From: Pseudomonas sp. HN11
GTDB lineage: Bacteria; Pseudomonadota; Gammaproteobacteria; Pseudomonadales; Pseudomonadaceae
Reading direction: 5' to 3'
Assembly: GCF_021390155.1 (NCBI RefSeq)
Contig: NZ_CP089985.1
Coordinates: 2,553,001-2,617,000 of the forward strand
Length of the DNA stretch: 64,000 nt
Below the pieces are notes generated by a model. The model worked only from the letters and a program-made list of their open reading frames with translations. It had not been told where the DNA came from and searched no databases. Within the stretch, counting starts at the first letter, position 1, and each line of letters begins with the position of its first letter. Shown one piece after another: positions 55,486 through 64,000 of this stretch. A program made the position numbers and the translations under genes.

Positions 55486-57311
55486 TGGGCTTTCTCCGAA
55501 GCTTTCAGCCACCACGCGCTCAGGCCCAGGCTATAAGGCGGCGTGGTGACAAAGGCGAACCGGTTGCGGTACGCCAAGCGATGATAGTTGAGGTACCAGT
55601 TGGGAATACTGTAGTGCTGCCACAGCAGCACCCGGTCCAGGGCACGGCCGGCGGCCAGTTGCTCTTCGCGTGTCTTGGCGGCCAGCAGTTGTTCCAGCAG
55701 GTGATCGACAATCGGGTTGGCGATGCCCGCGTAGTTTTTGCTGCCCTTGATCGCGGCCTGGCTGGAGTGGAAGTACTGCCACTGCTCAAGGCCGGGGCTC
55801 AAGGTCTGGTTGAGAGTGATCAGGATCATGTCGAAGTCGAATTGATCCAGGCGCTGCTTGTACTGGGCGCGATCGACGGTGCGCAGGCGCGCGTCGATAC
55901 CGACGCTGATCAGGTTCTCGACATAGGGCTGCAGGATGCGCTCCAGGTTCGGGTTGACCAGCAGGATCTCAAAGCGCAGCGGTTGGCCGTCCTTGTTGAG
56001 CAGGCGTTGGCCGGAGAGTTTCCAGCCGGCGTCACCGAGCAGGGCCAGGGCGCGGCGCATGGTCTCGCGGGGGATGCCGCGCCCGTCGGTCTGGGGCAGG
56101 CTGAACGGCTGGGTGAACAGGTTGGCCGGCAATTGCTCGCGGTACGGCGAGAGCATCAGCCATTCATGGCCGGTGGGAACGCCAGTGGCGGAGAATTCAC
56201 TGTTGGGGTAATAGCTCAAGGTGCGTTTGTAGGCGCCGCTGAACAGCGTTCGGTTGGTCCACTCGAAGTCGAACATCAGCCCCAATGCTTCGCGGACCTT
56301 GGTCTGGCTGAAGATCGGGCGCCGGCTGTTCATGAACAGGCCCTGGCTCTGGGTCGGGATCTGGTGGGCGATCTGCGCCTTGATCACCTCGCCACGGTTC
56401 ACCGCGGGGAAGTTGTAGCCATTGGCCCAGTTCTTGGCCTGGTGCTCGATGTAGATGTCAAACTCGCCGGCCTTGAAGGCTTCGAAGGCCACGTCGCTGT
56501 CGCGGTAGAACTCCACTTCGACCTTGTCGTAGTTATAGAAACCTTGATTGACCGGCAGGTCCTTGCCCCAATAGTCCTTGACCCGTTCGAACACCAATTG
56601 CCGGCCAGGGCTGACCTTGCTGATGCGGTACGGCCCACTGCCCAGGGGCGGATCGAAGGTGGTGGCCTTGAAGTCGCGGTTTTTCCAGTAGTGCTGAGGC
56701 AATACCGGCAATTCGCCCAGGCGCAGGATCAGCAACGGATTGCCGGCGCGCTTGAACACAAAGCGGATGCGGTGACGGTTGAGGATGTCCACCCGCGCCA
56801 CTTCCTGCAGGTTGGTGCGGTATTGCGGGTGGCCTTCGGTCAGCAGGGTGCGATAGGAAAACGCCACGTCATAGGCGGTGATCGGCTTGCCATCGTGGAA
56901 GCGGGCTTCCGGGCGCAGGTTGAACACCACCCAACTGCGGTCCTCGCTGTACTCCACTGATTGCGCGATCAGCCCATAGCTGGAGGTGGGTTCATCACCG
57001 GACGGCGCGTACTGGCCGGTGCCGACCATTAACGGCTCGTTTAGCTCATTGACGCCATATTGCAGGAAATTGGGGGTCGAAACCGGACTGGAGCCTTTGA
57101 ACGTATAGGGGTTGAGTGTATCGAAGGTGCCAAATGCCATGACCCGCAATGTCCCGCCTTTCGGCGCTGCAGGGTTGACCCAATCGAAGTGGGTGAATTT
57201 GGCCGGGTACTTGAGCACGCCGAACTGCGTATAACCGTGGCTCTCGGTAATCGTCGCGTTCGCACCAAAGCTCAAGGCCAGACTTATTAGTAGAAGGAGG
57301 GGACGCTTCAA
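55482..57311 (-). CDS. nppA1: Peptide ABC transporter binding protein 1 (YejA/NppA1 type)
   Basis: A 609-residue binding protein, paralogous to the previous one. Signal peptide MKRPLLLLISLALSFGANA. Matching blocks: LKYPAKFTHFDWVNPAAPKGG, LRVMAFGTFDTLNPYTFKG, VFNLRPEARFHDGKPITAYDV and LFMNSRRPIFSQTKVREALG. As the first gene it heads the operon. The two paralogues are about as divergent as expected for separate ligand preferences. The start at 57311 is an ATG with AGAAGGAGGGG upstream, a strong ribosome site. Confidence 0.9.
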   Translation of the reverse strand: MKRPLLLLISLALSFGANATITESHGYTQFGVLKYPAKFTHFDWVNPAAPKGGTLRVMAFGTFDTLNPYTFKGSSPVSTPNFLQYGVNELNEPLMVGTGQYAPSGDEPTSSYGLIAQSVEYSEDRSWVVFNLRPEARFHDGKPITAYDVAFSYRTLLTEGHPQYRTNLQEVARVDILNRHRIRFVFKRAGNPLLILRLGELPVLPQHYWKNRDFKATTFDPPLGSGPYRISKVSPGRQLVFERVKDYWGKDLPVNQGFYNYDKVEVEFYRDSDVAFEAFKAGEFDIYIEHQAKNWANGYNFPAVNRGEVIKAQIAHQIPTQSQGLFMNSRRPIFSQTKVREALGLMFDFEWTNRTLFSGAYKRTLSYYPNSEFSATGVPTGHEWLMLSPYREQLPANLFTQPFSLPQTDGRGIPRETMRRALALLGDAGWKLSGQRLLNKDGQPLRFEILLVNPNLERILQPYVENLISVGIDARLRTVDRAQYKQRLDQFDFDMILITLNQTLSPGLEQWQYFHSSQAAIKGSKNYAGIANPIVDHLLEQLLAAKTREEQLAAGRALDRVLLWQHYSIPNWYLNYHRLAYRNRFAFVTTPPYSLGLSAWWLKASEKAQ

Positions 57312-57405
57312 GTCAGGGATCCGATCCAGGCGGCTTGCGCTTTATGATCGGTACAGTAACAGCTTGTTCCGGTTGGAAAAAGGTCGCTGAGAACACCGTA
57401 GATCC

Positions 57406-57433
57406 AATGTGGGAGCGGGCTTGCTCCCACATT
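57406..57433. repeat. Short REP-type hairpin
   Basis: AATGTGGGAGC (57406-57416) and GCTCCCACATT (57423-57433) form a perfect 11-bp stem with a 6-nt loop. Same GGGAGC core as other Pseudomonas intergenic repeats. It lies between mltD and nppA1 and may act as a transcript end for mltD. A similar half-copy occurs after dnaQ near 61870. Confidence 0.7.
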
Positions 57434-57456
57434 AGCTCCCCAGCGTGCTTCAGGCC

Positions 57457-58866
57457 TCAGCGCGGCCCGGAAACCACCAGCATCTGCCCAGGCTTCAGGG
57501 CCTGGCCGGTACGCGGGTTCCAGCGCTTGAGATGTTGCATCTCAACGTTGAAACGTTTGGCGACGATGTACAGCGAGTCGCCTTTCTTGACCTTGTACTG
57601 CACCGGCTTTTTGCTGCTGGCGACGGCTTTGCGCGTGTCCTGCATCACCAGGGTCTGACCGACCTTGAGCGCCTGGCCGTTGAGCTTGTTCCAGCGCTGC
57701 AGGTCATGCACATCGACCTTGTTGGCCTTGGCAATCAACGTCAGGTTGTCGCCACTGCGTACTTTGTAGTTGCGCGTACGCCCGGCAACCCGCGCAGTCT
57801 CAACTTCGTCGAACACCTGCTTTTTCGGACGCATCGCCAGCAATTCTTCAGGCTTCATCGTCGAAAGGGTGCTGGTGAGCAATTGCGCCTTGGAACTCGG
57901 CACCAGCAGATGCTGCGGGCCATCCAGGGTGGTGCGTTGTTTCAGCGCGGGGTTTAGCTGGAACAGTTCGTCTTCGTCGATCTCGGCCAGCGCGGCAACC
58001 CGTGACAGGTCCATGCTTTGCTTGACTTCAACCACTTCGAAGTACGGCGTGTTGGCAATCGGGTTCAGGTTGACGCCATAGGCCTCGGGCGCCAGCACCA
58101 CTTGGGACAGCGCCAGGAACTTGGGCACGTAGTCCTTGGTTTCCTGGGGCAGGGGCAGGTTCCAGTAGTCGGTCGGCAGGCCGAGCTTCTCGTTGCGCTC
58201 GATCGCCCGGCTCACGGTGCCTTCGCCGGCATTGTAAGCGGCCAGGGCCAGCAGCCAGTCACCGTTGAACATGTCATGCAGACGGGTCAGGTAGTCGAGG
58301 GCGGCGGTGGTGGAGGCGGTGATGTCGCGGCGGCCATCATAGGCGCGGGTCTGGCGCAGGTTGAAATAGCGACCGGTGGAGGGGATGAACTGCCACAAAC
58401 CCACGGCATCGCTACGCGAATAGGCCATCGGGTTGTAGGCACTTTCAATCACTGGCAGCAGTGCCAGCTCCAGGGGCATGTTGCGTTCTTCGAGGCGTTC
58501 GACGATGTAATGAATGTAGAGACTGCCGCGCTCGCCGGCGTTCTCCAGGAAGGAAGGGTTGCTGGCAAACCACAGGCGCTGTTGCTCGATTCGCGGGTTG
58601 ACGCCTACGCCGTCCTGTAATTGAAAGCCACGTCGCATACGCTCCCAAACGTCTTGAGGCACTTCGGGAGCAGGCTTTTCTGAAAGCCAGATGACGGGTT
58701 TCTGTTTGATCTTGGCAGTAAGGTTTGGCTTGGGTTGCACGGTGGATTGTGCGGTGAAATTGTTTGATTGACAGCCCGCCAGTGTGGCGGACACAGCCAC
58801 CGCCACAGCTTGAGCCAGGCGGGTCAATGCGTCTGAATGGTTGGATTTACGAATAGATGACGACAT
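57457..58866 (-). CDS. mltD: Membrane-bound lytic transglycosylase D with two LysM domains
   Basis: A 469-residue lipoprotein. The N-terminus MSSSIRKS...SATLAGC has a lipobox (LAGC). The lytic transglycosylase domain holds the catalytic glutamate E141 in PVIESAYNP and SDAVGLWQFIPSTGRYF. AAYNAGEGTVSRAIERN follows. Two C-terminal LysM motifs are present: YKVRSGDNLTLIAKANKVDV and YKVKKGDSLYIVAKRFNVEM, which bind peptidoglycan. It cleaves the glycan strand during wall turnover. The gene order mltD-gloB matches the P. aeruginosa block. Confidence 0.93.
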   Translation of the reverse strand: MSSSIRKSNHSDALTRLAQAVAVAVSATLAGCQSNNFTAQSTVQPKPNLTAKIKQKPVIWLSEKPAPEVPQDVWERMRRGFQLQDGVGVNPRIEQQRLWFASNPSFLENAGERGSLYIHYIVERLEERNMPLELALLPVIESAYNPMAYSRSDAVGLWQFIPSTGRYFNLRQTRAYDGRRDITASTTAALDYLTRLHDMFNGDWLLALAAYNAGEGTVSRAIERNEKLGLPTDYWNLPLPQETKDYVPKFLALSQVVLAPEAYGVNLNPIANTPYFEVVEVKQSMDLSRVAALAEIDEDELFQLNPALKQRTTLDGPQHLLVPSSKAQLLTSTLSTMKPEELLAMRPKKQVFDEVETARVAGRTRNYKVRSGDNLTLIAKANKVDVHDLQRWNKLNGQALKVGQTLVMQDTRKAVASSKKPVQYKVKKGDSLYIVAKRFNVEMQHLKRWNPRTGQALKPGQMLVVSGPR

Positions 58867-58964
58867 TGGCTGGAAGTAAGTTCCGGGCAAAAATGTCGGG
58901 CGATTCTAGAAACCCGTTTGGTTCCGGTCAACCATTCAGAAATTCCGTACCAGATTGCTTCCCT

Positions 58965-59732
58965 TTAGAACTTATCTTTCCACGCCCTCAAGCTAGCAAA
59001 CACCTCGGCCCCAGAGCGGTTGTCGCGGCCATCCCGTTCGTCCGCTTTTTGTTTAACGGATGTTTCAGAGGTGCGCAGAAATGGGTTAGTACGTTTTTCA
59101 AGAGCCAGGTTGGAAGGCAGCGTGATCTCGCCACGTTCGCGCAATTGGCGGACGTTTTCTACCCGTTCGGCGATATCGGCGTTGTCCGGTTCCACGGCCT
59201 GAGCGAACTTAAGGTTGCTTTGTGTGTATTCGTGGGTGCAGTACACCCATGTATCGGCAGGCAGGGCGGCCAAACGCTCAAGGGAGGTGTGCATCTGTTG
59301 CGGCGTGCCTTCGAACAGGCGCCCGCAACCGGCGGCGAACAGGGTGTCGCCACAGAACAGCACGCCCTGGTGATAAAAGGCAATATGGCCCAGGGTGTGG
59401 CCGGGCACTGTATAAACGTCGAAGTCCCAGCCGAGCACGCTGATGCGATCGTTATCGTTGAGGGCAACGTCCCGTGCGGGGATCTTCTCGTTGGCCGGGC
59501 CGTAGACCTTGGCGTCTGTCACCCGTTTGAGTTGTTCGACGCCGCCGACGTGGTCATGGTGGTGGTGAGTGATCAGGATGTCGCTCAGGACCCACTCAGG
59601 GTTTTGCTTGAGCCAGGCCATCACCGGTGCGGCATCGCCGGGGTCGACCACGGCGCAGCGTTGGGTGCTCGGGTCCTGTAACAACCAGATGTAGTTATCG
59701 GTGAAGGCGGGCAGGGCACTGATCTGTATCAT
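58965..59732 (-). CDS. gloB: Hydroxyacylglutathione hydrolase (glyoxalase II)
   Basis: A 255-residue metallo-beta-lactamase-fold enzyme. The binuclear metal motif is [11 protein letters not shown] (residues 55-61). GHTLGH and FCGDTLF carry further metal ligands, and CTHEYTQSN is the family's glutathione-site motif. The C-terminal substrate domain ends with [10 protein letters not shown] and the [10 protein letters not shown] tail. It hydrolyses S-lactoylglutathione, the second step of methylglyoxal detoxification. The ATG at 59732 gives the standard [10 protein letters not shown] start. It is divergent from the methyltransferase gene with a 65-bp spacer. Confidence 0.94.
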   Translation of the reverse strand: MIQISALPAFTDNYIWLLQDPSTQRCAVVDPGDAAPVMAWLKQNPEWVLSDILITHHHHDHVGGVEQLKRVTDAKVYGPANEKIPARDVALNDNDRISVLGWDFDVYTVPGHTLGHIAFYHQGVLFCGDTLFAAGCGRLFEGTPQQMHTSLERLAALPADTWVYCTHEYTQSNLKFAQAVEPDNADIAERVENVRQLRERGEITLPSNLALEKRTNPFLRTSETSVKQKADERDGRDNRSGAEVFASLRAWKDKF

Positions 59733-59797
59733 TCTTCGATTCGCCAAGCTGAACACATTGGTGCATCTTAGAACGTCTAGGCGAGTTGGAGAATGCA

Positions 59798-60556
59798 ATG
59801 ACTGATAAAGCGTTCGCCCAGGCTGATCCTGAGTGGCTGGCTCTGATCAGCGCAGCCCGCGAATGGTTGTCCGGTCCCATCGGGCAATTTCTGCTGGACG
59901 AAGAACGGCGCATGCTCGAAGACGAGCTGGGCCGGTTCTTTGGTGGCTATCTGGTGCATTACGGACCTTCGGCCGAAACACCGCCGTGCGCCTCCCAGGT
60001 GCAGCGCAATGTGCGCCTGGGGGCGCCGTTGCCGGGGGTGGAGATTGTCTGCGAGGAGCAGGCTTGGCCGTTGAGCGAGCACGCCGCCGATGTGGTGGTG
60101 TTGCAGCATGGCCTGGATTTCTGTCTGTCGCCCCACGGCTTGCTGCGCGAGGCGGCGAGCAGCGTGCGCCCAGGTGGCCATTTGTTGATTGTGGGTATCA
60201 ATCCTTGGAGCAGTTGGGGTCTGCGCCATGTGTTCGCCCATGATGCCCTGCGTCAGGCGCGTTGCATCTCGCCGCAACGCGTGGGGGACTGGCTGAACCT
60301 GCTGGGCTTCGCGCTGGAGAAACGCCGCTTCGGGTGCTATCGTCCGCCGCTTGCATCGACCAAGTGGCAAGCCCGTCTGGCCGGTTGGGAGCGCCGCGCA
60401 GGTGCCTGGCAATTGTCGGGCGGCGGCTTCTATCTCCTGGTGGCCCGCAAGATCGTGGTTGGGCTGCGGCCGGTGCAGCAGGTGCGCCGCGAGCCGATGG
60501 GCAAGCTGGTGCCGATGCCGATGGCCAAGGTCAACCGCAAGCAGAGCGACGCATGA
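59798..60556 (+). CDS. SAM-dependent methyltransferase (class I)
   Basis: A 252-residue protein. The region [21 protein letters not shown] precedes [19 protein letters not shown] and [18 protein letters not shown], the typical end of the class I core. The usual glycine-rich motif I near residue 60 is degraded, which is common in this subfamily. The C-terminal part includes [16 protein letters not shown]. It is the same gene that lies between gloB and rnhA in P. aeruginosa. Substrate unknown. The ATG at 59798 has GGAG at 6-nt spacing. Confidence 0.85.
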   Translation: MTDKAFAQADPEWLALISAAREWLSGPIGQFLLDEERRMLEDELGRFFGGYLVHYGPSAETPPCASQVQRNVRLGAPLPGVEIVCEEQAWPLSEHAADVVVLQHGLDFCLSPHGLLREAASSVRPGGHLLIVGINPWSSWGLRHVFAHDALRQARCISPQRVGDWLNLLGFALEKRRFGCYRPPLASTKWQARLAGWERRAGAWQLSGGGFYLLVARKIVVGLRPVQQVRREPMGKLVPMPMAKVNRKQSDA

Positions 60557-60586
60557 CCCTCTTTTTGAATGAATACCGAGCAACCG

Positions 60587-61039
60587 ATGACCGATAGCGT
60601 AGAACTCTTCACCGATGGCGCCTGCAAGGGCAACCCTGGCCCTGGCGGCTGGGGCGCGTTGCTGGTGTGCAAGGGCGTGGAGAAAGAGTTGTGGGGCGGT
60701 GAGCCCAATACCACCAACAACCGCATGGAGCTGATGGGGGCCATTCGCGGTCTGGAAGAACTCAAGCGCCGCTGCAACGTGCTGCTGGTGACCGACTCGC
60801 AATACGTGATGAAGGGCATCAACGAGTGGATGGTCAATTGGAAGAAACGCGGCTGGAAGACGGCGGCCAAGGAACCGGTGAAAAATGCCGACCTGTGGCA
60901 ATTGCTTGATGAGCAATGCAATCGCCATGACATCACCTGGAAGTGGGTGCGCGGTCACATCGGCCACCCTGGCAACGAGCGCGCCGACCAGTTGGCCAAC
61001 CGTGGCGTGGACGAAGTGCGCGGCTACAAGCAGAGCTGA
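60587..61039 (+). CDS. rnhA: Ribonuclease HI
   Basis: A 150-residue RNase H. All four catalytic acids are at the standard positions: D10 (FTDGACKGN), E48 (RMELMG), D70 (VTDSQYV) and D134 (NERADQLA). H124 in GHIGHPGN is also present. It removes RNA from RNA:DNA hybrids. An ATG at 60569 is also in frame, but [11 protein letters not shown] is the usual beginning. The dnaQ gene follows after 64 bp on the same strand, an arrangement typical of gammaproteobacteria (there often divergent). Confidence 0.95.
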   Translation: MTDSVELFTDGACKGNPGPGGWGALLVCKGVEKELWGGEPNTTNNRMELMGAIRGLEELKRRCNVLLVTDSQYVMKGINEWMVNWKKRGWKTAAKEPVKNADLWQLLDEQCNRHDITWKWVRGHIGHPGNERADQLANRGVDEVRGYKQS

Positions 61040-61103
61040 TGCCGACTCACGTGTTAATATCGCGCCCCTTGAATCACACTACACCGTTGAGAGCTGAACC
61101 CTG

Positions 61104-61850
61104 ATGGCCATCCGATCTGTTGTACTCGATACCGAAACCACCGGCATGCCGGTGACCGACGGCCACCGGATCATTGAAATCGGCTGTGTCGAACTCTTGG
61201 GTCGCCGCCTCACCGGGCGTCACTTCCACGTCTACCTGCAACCGGACCGCGACAGTGACGAAGGTGCCATCGGCGTCCACGGCATCACTGACGAGTTCCT
61301 CAAGGGCAAGCCGCGTTTCGCTGAAGTCGCCGATGAGTTCTTCGAGTTCATCAACGGCGCCCAACTGATCATCCATAACGCAGCGTTCGACGTCGGCTTC
61401 ATCAATAACGAATTCGCCCTGATGGGGCAGACCGATCGCGCCGACATCTCCCAGCACTGCTCGATCCTCGACACTTTGATGATGGCCCGTGAGCGTCACC
61501 CCGGCCAGCGCAACAGCCTCGATGCCTTGTGCAAACGCTATGGCGTCGACAACTCCGGGCGTGAACTCCACGGCGCCTTGCTCGACTCCGAGATTCTTGC
61601 CGACGTCTACCTGACCATGACCGGCGGGCAGACCAGCTTGTCACTGGCCGGTAACGCCTCCGATGGCAGCGGTTCGGCGGAAGGCTCGGGCAACCGTCCC
61701 TCGGAAATCCGCCGCCTGCCGGCGGATCGCAAGCCGACCCCGATTATTCGGGCCAGTGAGCAGGACCTGGCCGAGCATGCGGCGCGGCTGGAAGCGATTG
61801 CCAAGTCGGCGGGTGCGCCGGCGTTGTGGTCGACCCTGACCCAGAAATAG
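61104..61850 (+). CDS. dnaQ: DNA polymerase III epsilon subunit
   Basis: A 248-residue proofreading 3'-5' exonuclease. The exonuclease motifs are ExoI D9-T-E11 (LDTETTG), ExoII in IIHNAAFDVGF and ExoIII in HGALLDSEILADVY. A linker and a C-terminal helix (EHAARLEAIAKSAGAPALW) interact with the polymerase subunit alpha. A weak ribosome site (GAGAGCTGAACCC) precedes the ATG at 61104. It follows rnhA and may share its promoter. Confidence 0.95.
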   Translation: MAIRSVVLDTETTGMPVTDGHRIIEIGCVELLGRRLTGRHFHVYLQPDRDSDEGAIGVHGITDEFLKGKPRFAEVADEFFEFINGAQLIIHNAAFDVGFINNEFALMGQTDRADISQHCSILDTLMMARERHPGQRNSLDALCKRYGVDNSGRELHGALLDSEILADVYLTMTGGQTSLSLAGNASDGSGSAEGSGNRPSEIRRLPADRKPTPIIRASEQDLAEHAARLEAIAKSAGAPALWSTLTQK

Positions 61851-61982
61851 GCTGGTACAACGCGGTAAAATGTGGGAGCGGCGGTTCGACATTTGATTTG
61901 TGCAGCCTTTGAAATCTTCATTCGCGTCATCGCCTCCCAGCTTCTACCCTTGAGTGCATAGCCCTCAGGACTACAAGCACTC

Positions 61983-64000
61983 ATGTACAAAGACCTGAAG
62001 TTCCCTGTCCTTATCGTGCACCGCGACATCAAGGCCGACACCGTTGCCGGTGACCGGGTCCGAGGCATCGCCCGAGAGCTGGAACAAGAGGGCTTCAGTA
62101 TTTTTTCTGCAGTGGATTACGCCGAGGGGCGACTGGTAGCTTCTACCCATCACGGTTTGGCGTGCATGCTGATCGCCGCCGAGGGTGCTGGCGAGAATAC
62201 CCACCTGCTGCAAAACATGGTCGAGCTGATCCGACTGGCGCGGCTGCGGGCCCCCAATCTGCCGATCTTTGCCCTGGGCGAGCAGGTCACCCTGGAAAAC
62301 GCGCCCGCTGACGCCATGAGCGAACTCAACCAGCTACGCGGCATTCTCTATCTGTTCGAAGACACTGTGCCGTTTCTCGCGCGGCAAGTCGCGCGCGCGG
62401 CCCGCACTTATCTGGATGGCCTGTTGCCGCCGTTCTTCAAGGCGCTGGTGCAGCACACCGCCGATTCCAACTATTCCTGGCACACCCCCGGCCACGGCGG
62501 TGGCGTGGCCTACCGCAAGAGCCCGGTGGGGCAGGCGTTTCATCAATTCTTTGGGGAAAACACGCTGCGCTCGGACTTGTCTGTATCGGTGCCTGAACTC
62601 GGCTCGTTGCTGGATCACACCGGTCCGCTGGCCGAAGCCGAGGCTCGCGCCGCGCGCAACTTTGGCGCTGACTACACCTTTTTCGTCATCAACGGCACCT
62701 CCACCGCGAACAAGATCGTCTGGCACTCCATGGTTGGCCGCGATGACCTTGTGCTGGTGGACCGCAATTGCCATAAGTCGGTGTTGCACTCGATCATCAT
62801 GACCGGCGCGATCCCGCTGTACCTGTGTCCCGAACGCAACGAACTGGGGATCATCGGCCCGATTCCCTTGAGCGAGTTCAGCCCCGAATCCATCCGCGCC
62901 AAGATCGACGCCAGCCCACTGACCCGTGGTCGCCCACCGAAAGTGAAAATGGCAGTGGTCACCAATTCCACTTACGATGGCCTGTGTTACAACGCCGAGC
63001 TGATCAAACAGCAATTGGGCAACAGCGTCGAAGTGCTGCATTTTGACGAAGCCTGGTACGCCTACGCGGCGTTTCATGAGTTCTTCGTCGGTCGCTACGG
63101 CATGGGCACCTCGCGCACGCCAGACAGCCCGCTGGTGTTCACCACTCATTCCACTCACAAGCTGCTGGCTGCCTTCAGTCAGGCTTCGATGATCCATGTA
63201 CAGGACGGCGGCGCACGCCAGTTGGACCGTGACCGTTTCAACGAAGCCTTCATGATGCATATTTCCACGTCGCCGCAATACAGCATCATTGCTTCGCTGG
63301 ATGTCGCATCGGCGATGATGGAAGGCCCGGCCGGGCGTTCGCTGTTGCAGGAAATGTTCGACGAGGCCTTGAGTTTTCGCCGTGCCCTGGCCAATCTGCG
63401 TCAGCATATTGCCGCTGAAGACTGGTGGTTTTCCATCTGGCAGCCGCCATCGGTATCGGGCATCGATCGCGTTGTCACCGCAGATTGGCTATTGCACCCT
63501 CAAGATGACTGGCATGGTTTCGGCGACGTGGCCGAAGACTACGTGCTGCTGGACCCGATCAAAGTGACGTTGGTAATGCCCGGCCTCAATGCCGGCGGCG
63601 CCCTCAGCGATTGCGGGATTCCCGCAGCGGTGGTCAGTAAATTCCTCTGGGAACGCGGCCTGGTGGTGGAAAAAACCGGGCTGTACTCCTTCCTTGTGCT
63701 GTTTTCCATGGGCATCACCAAAGGTAAATGGAGTACCTTGCTCACCGAATTGCTGGAATTCAAGCGCAGCTACGACGCCAATGTCAGCCTGGCCAGTTGT
63801 CTACCATCGGTATTTGCACAGGGACCGGCGCGGTATCAGGGCCTGGGTTTGCGCGACCTGTGCAACCAATTGCACGGCTGTTATCGCAGCAACGCTACCG
63901 CCAAGCACCTCAAGCGTATGTATACGGTTTTGCCGGAAATCGCGATGAAACCGGCCGACGCCTACGACCAATTGGTGAGGGGCGAAGTGGAGGCGGTCTC
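61983..64000 (+). CDS. ldcA: Lysine/arginine/ornithine decarboxylase (3' truncated)
   Basis: The first 672 codons of a fold-type I PLP decarboxylase; the full family size is about 750 residues, so the C-terminal end is cut by the window edge. An N-terminal wing domain (VLIVHRDIKADTVAG, about 1-130) is followed by the core with SWHTPGHGGGVAYRKSP, DYTFFVINGTSTANKIV, VDRNCHKSVLHS and the PLP lysine K393 in TTHSTHKLLAAFSQ. It decarboxylates lysine or a related basic amino acid to a diamine (cadaverine). The syntenic P. aeruginosa gene next to dnaQ is ldcA. Substrate preference is not proved here. Confidence 0.9.
   Translation, partial: MYKDLKFPVLIVHRDIKADTVAGDRVRGIARELEQEGFSIFSAVDYAEGRLVASTHHGLACMLIAAEGAGENTHLLQNMVELIRLARLRAPNLPIFALGEQVTLENAPADAMSELNQLRGILYLFEDTVPFLARQVARAARTYLDGLLPPFFKALVQHTADSNYSWHTPGHGGGVAYRKSPVGQAFHQFFGENTLRSDLSVSVPELGSLLDHTGPLAEAEARAARNFGADYTFFVINGTSTANKIVWHSMVGRDDLVLVDRNCHKSVLHSIIMTGAIPLYLCPERNELGIIGPIPLSEFSPESIRAKIDASPLTRGRPPKVKMAVVTNSTYDGLCYNAELIKQQLGNSVEVLHFDEAWYAYAAFHEFFVGRYGMGTSRTPDSPLVFTTHSTHKLLAAFSQASMIHVQDGGARQLDRDRFNEAFMMHISTSPQYSIIASLDVASAMMEGPAGRSLLQEMFDEALSFRRALANLRQHIAAEDWWFSIWQPPSVSGIDRVVTADWLLHPQDDWHGFGDVAEDYVLLDPIKVTLVMPGLNAGGALSDCGIPAAVVSKFLWERGLVVEKTGLYSFLVLFSMGITKGKWSTLLTELLEFKRSYDANVSLASCLPSVFAQGPARYQGLGLRDLCNQLHGCYRSNATAKHLKRMYTVLPEIAMKPADAYDQLVRGEVEAV

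Noticed and set aside
53767..56960. Two long plus-strand frames opposite the NppA-type genes
   Set aside because: Shadows of the two binding-protein genes.
61868..61885. Half of a REP-type element after dnaQ
   Set aside because: TGTGGGAGCGGCGG matches one arm of the repeat, but no second arm follows, so it is not called as a feature.
1..64000. tRNA, rRNA, insertion sequence or prophage
   Set aside because: I found no transposase, integrase or structural phage gene and no cloverleaf-like sequence; the RHS cassette is the only clearly exchanged DNA.

Overview
The window is a GC-rich stretch of a Pseudomonas chromosome, most likely from the P. fluorescens group. The evidence is gene content (an OprD porin, two TonB receptors, DUF2789 and DksA-superfamily proteins), Pseudomonas-type short inverted repeats with a GGGAGC/GCTCCC core, and the block mltD-gloB-methyltransferase-rnhA-dnaQ-ldcA next to a five-gene peptide ABC operon. 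As I recall, that block follows the P. aeruginosa order PA1807-PA1818. Both ends cut a gene: a sugar-binding protein on the left and a lysine/arginine/ornithine-type decarboxylase on the right. I saw no rRNA, tRNA, CRISPR array, transposase or prophage.

Layout. 1-3.5 kb: ribose/inositol-type sugar ABC transporter. 3.8-9.3 kb: a DksA-like protein with two cysteines, a chemoreceptor with a C-terminal sensor region, several small conserved genes and an orphan glycine-betaine-type binding protein. 9.4-20.3 kb: a TonB receptor with a DUF2946 partner, an orphan RHS toxin with an AT-rich ParB-like tip and its immunity gene, and a ferrichrome-type TonB receptor. 20.4-21.6 kb: a decayed locus where a MocR-type regulator remnant is fused to a LOG-family gene, next to a fragment of a carboxymuconolactone decarboxylase gene. 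21.6-27.1 kb: small genes, a candidate small RNA, and a CnrYXH-like sigma/anti-sigma/metal-sensor operon.

27.3-42.3 kb is a catabolic island. It has a serine hydrolase, a LysR regulator, a dipeptide-type ABC transporter with fused ATPases, an OprD porin, an AstE/aspartoacylase-like amidohydrolase, an ornithine-type aminotransferase, an aconitase paralogue and a family-3 binding protein without a signal peptide. The last three genes overlap. The set looks like uptake, deacylation and breakdown of one compound class, perhaps an acyl- or citryl-ornithine conjugate. This is the best candidate for an undescribed pathway here.

42.3-49.9 kb holds small enzyme/regulator pairs with tightly packed, often overlapping 3' ends (Nudix, Gfo/Idh, RNase T2, Rrf2/flavoprotein, SDR/HxlR, alpha/beta hydrolase, LysE/AraC). 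49.9-57.3 kb is the Npp/Yej-type peptide ABC operon with two tandem binding proteins. 57.4-64 kb is conserved chromosomal housekeeping sequence.

Possible Hfq/Crc sites (AAnAAnAA) lie ahead of three catabolic transport genes. All function calls come from reading the translations and motifs; no database search was run.
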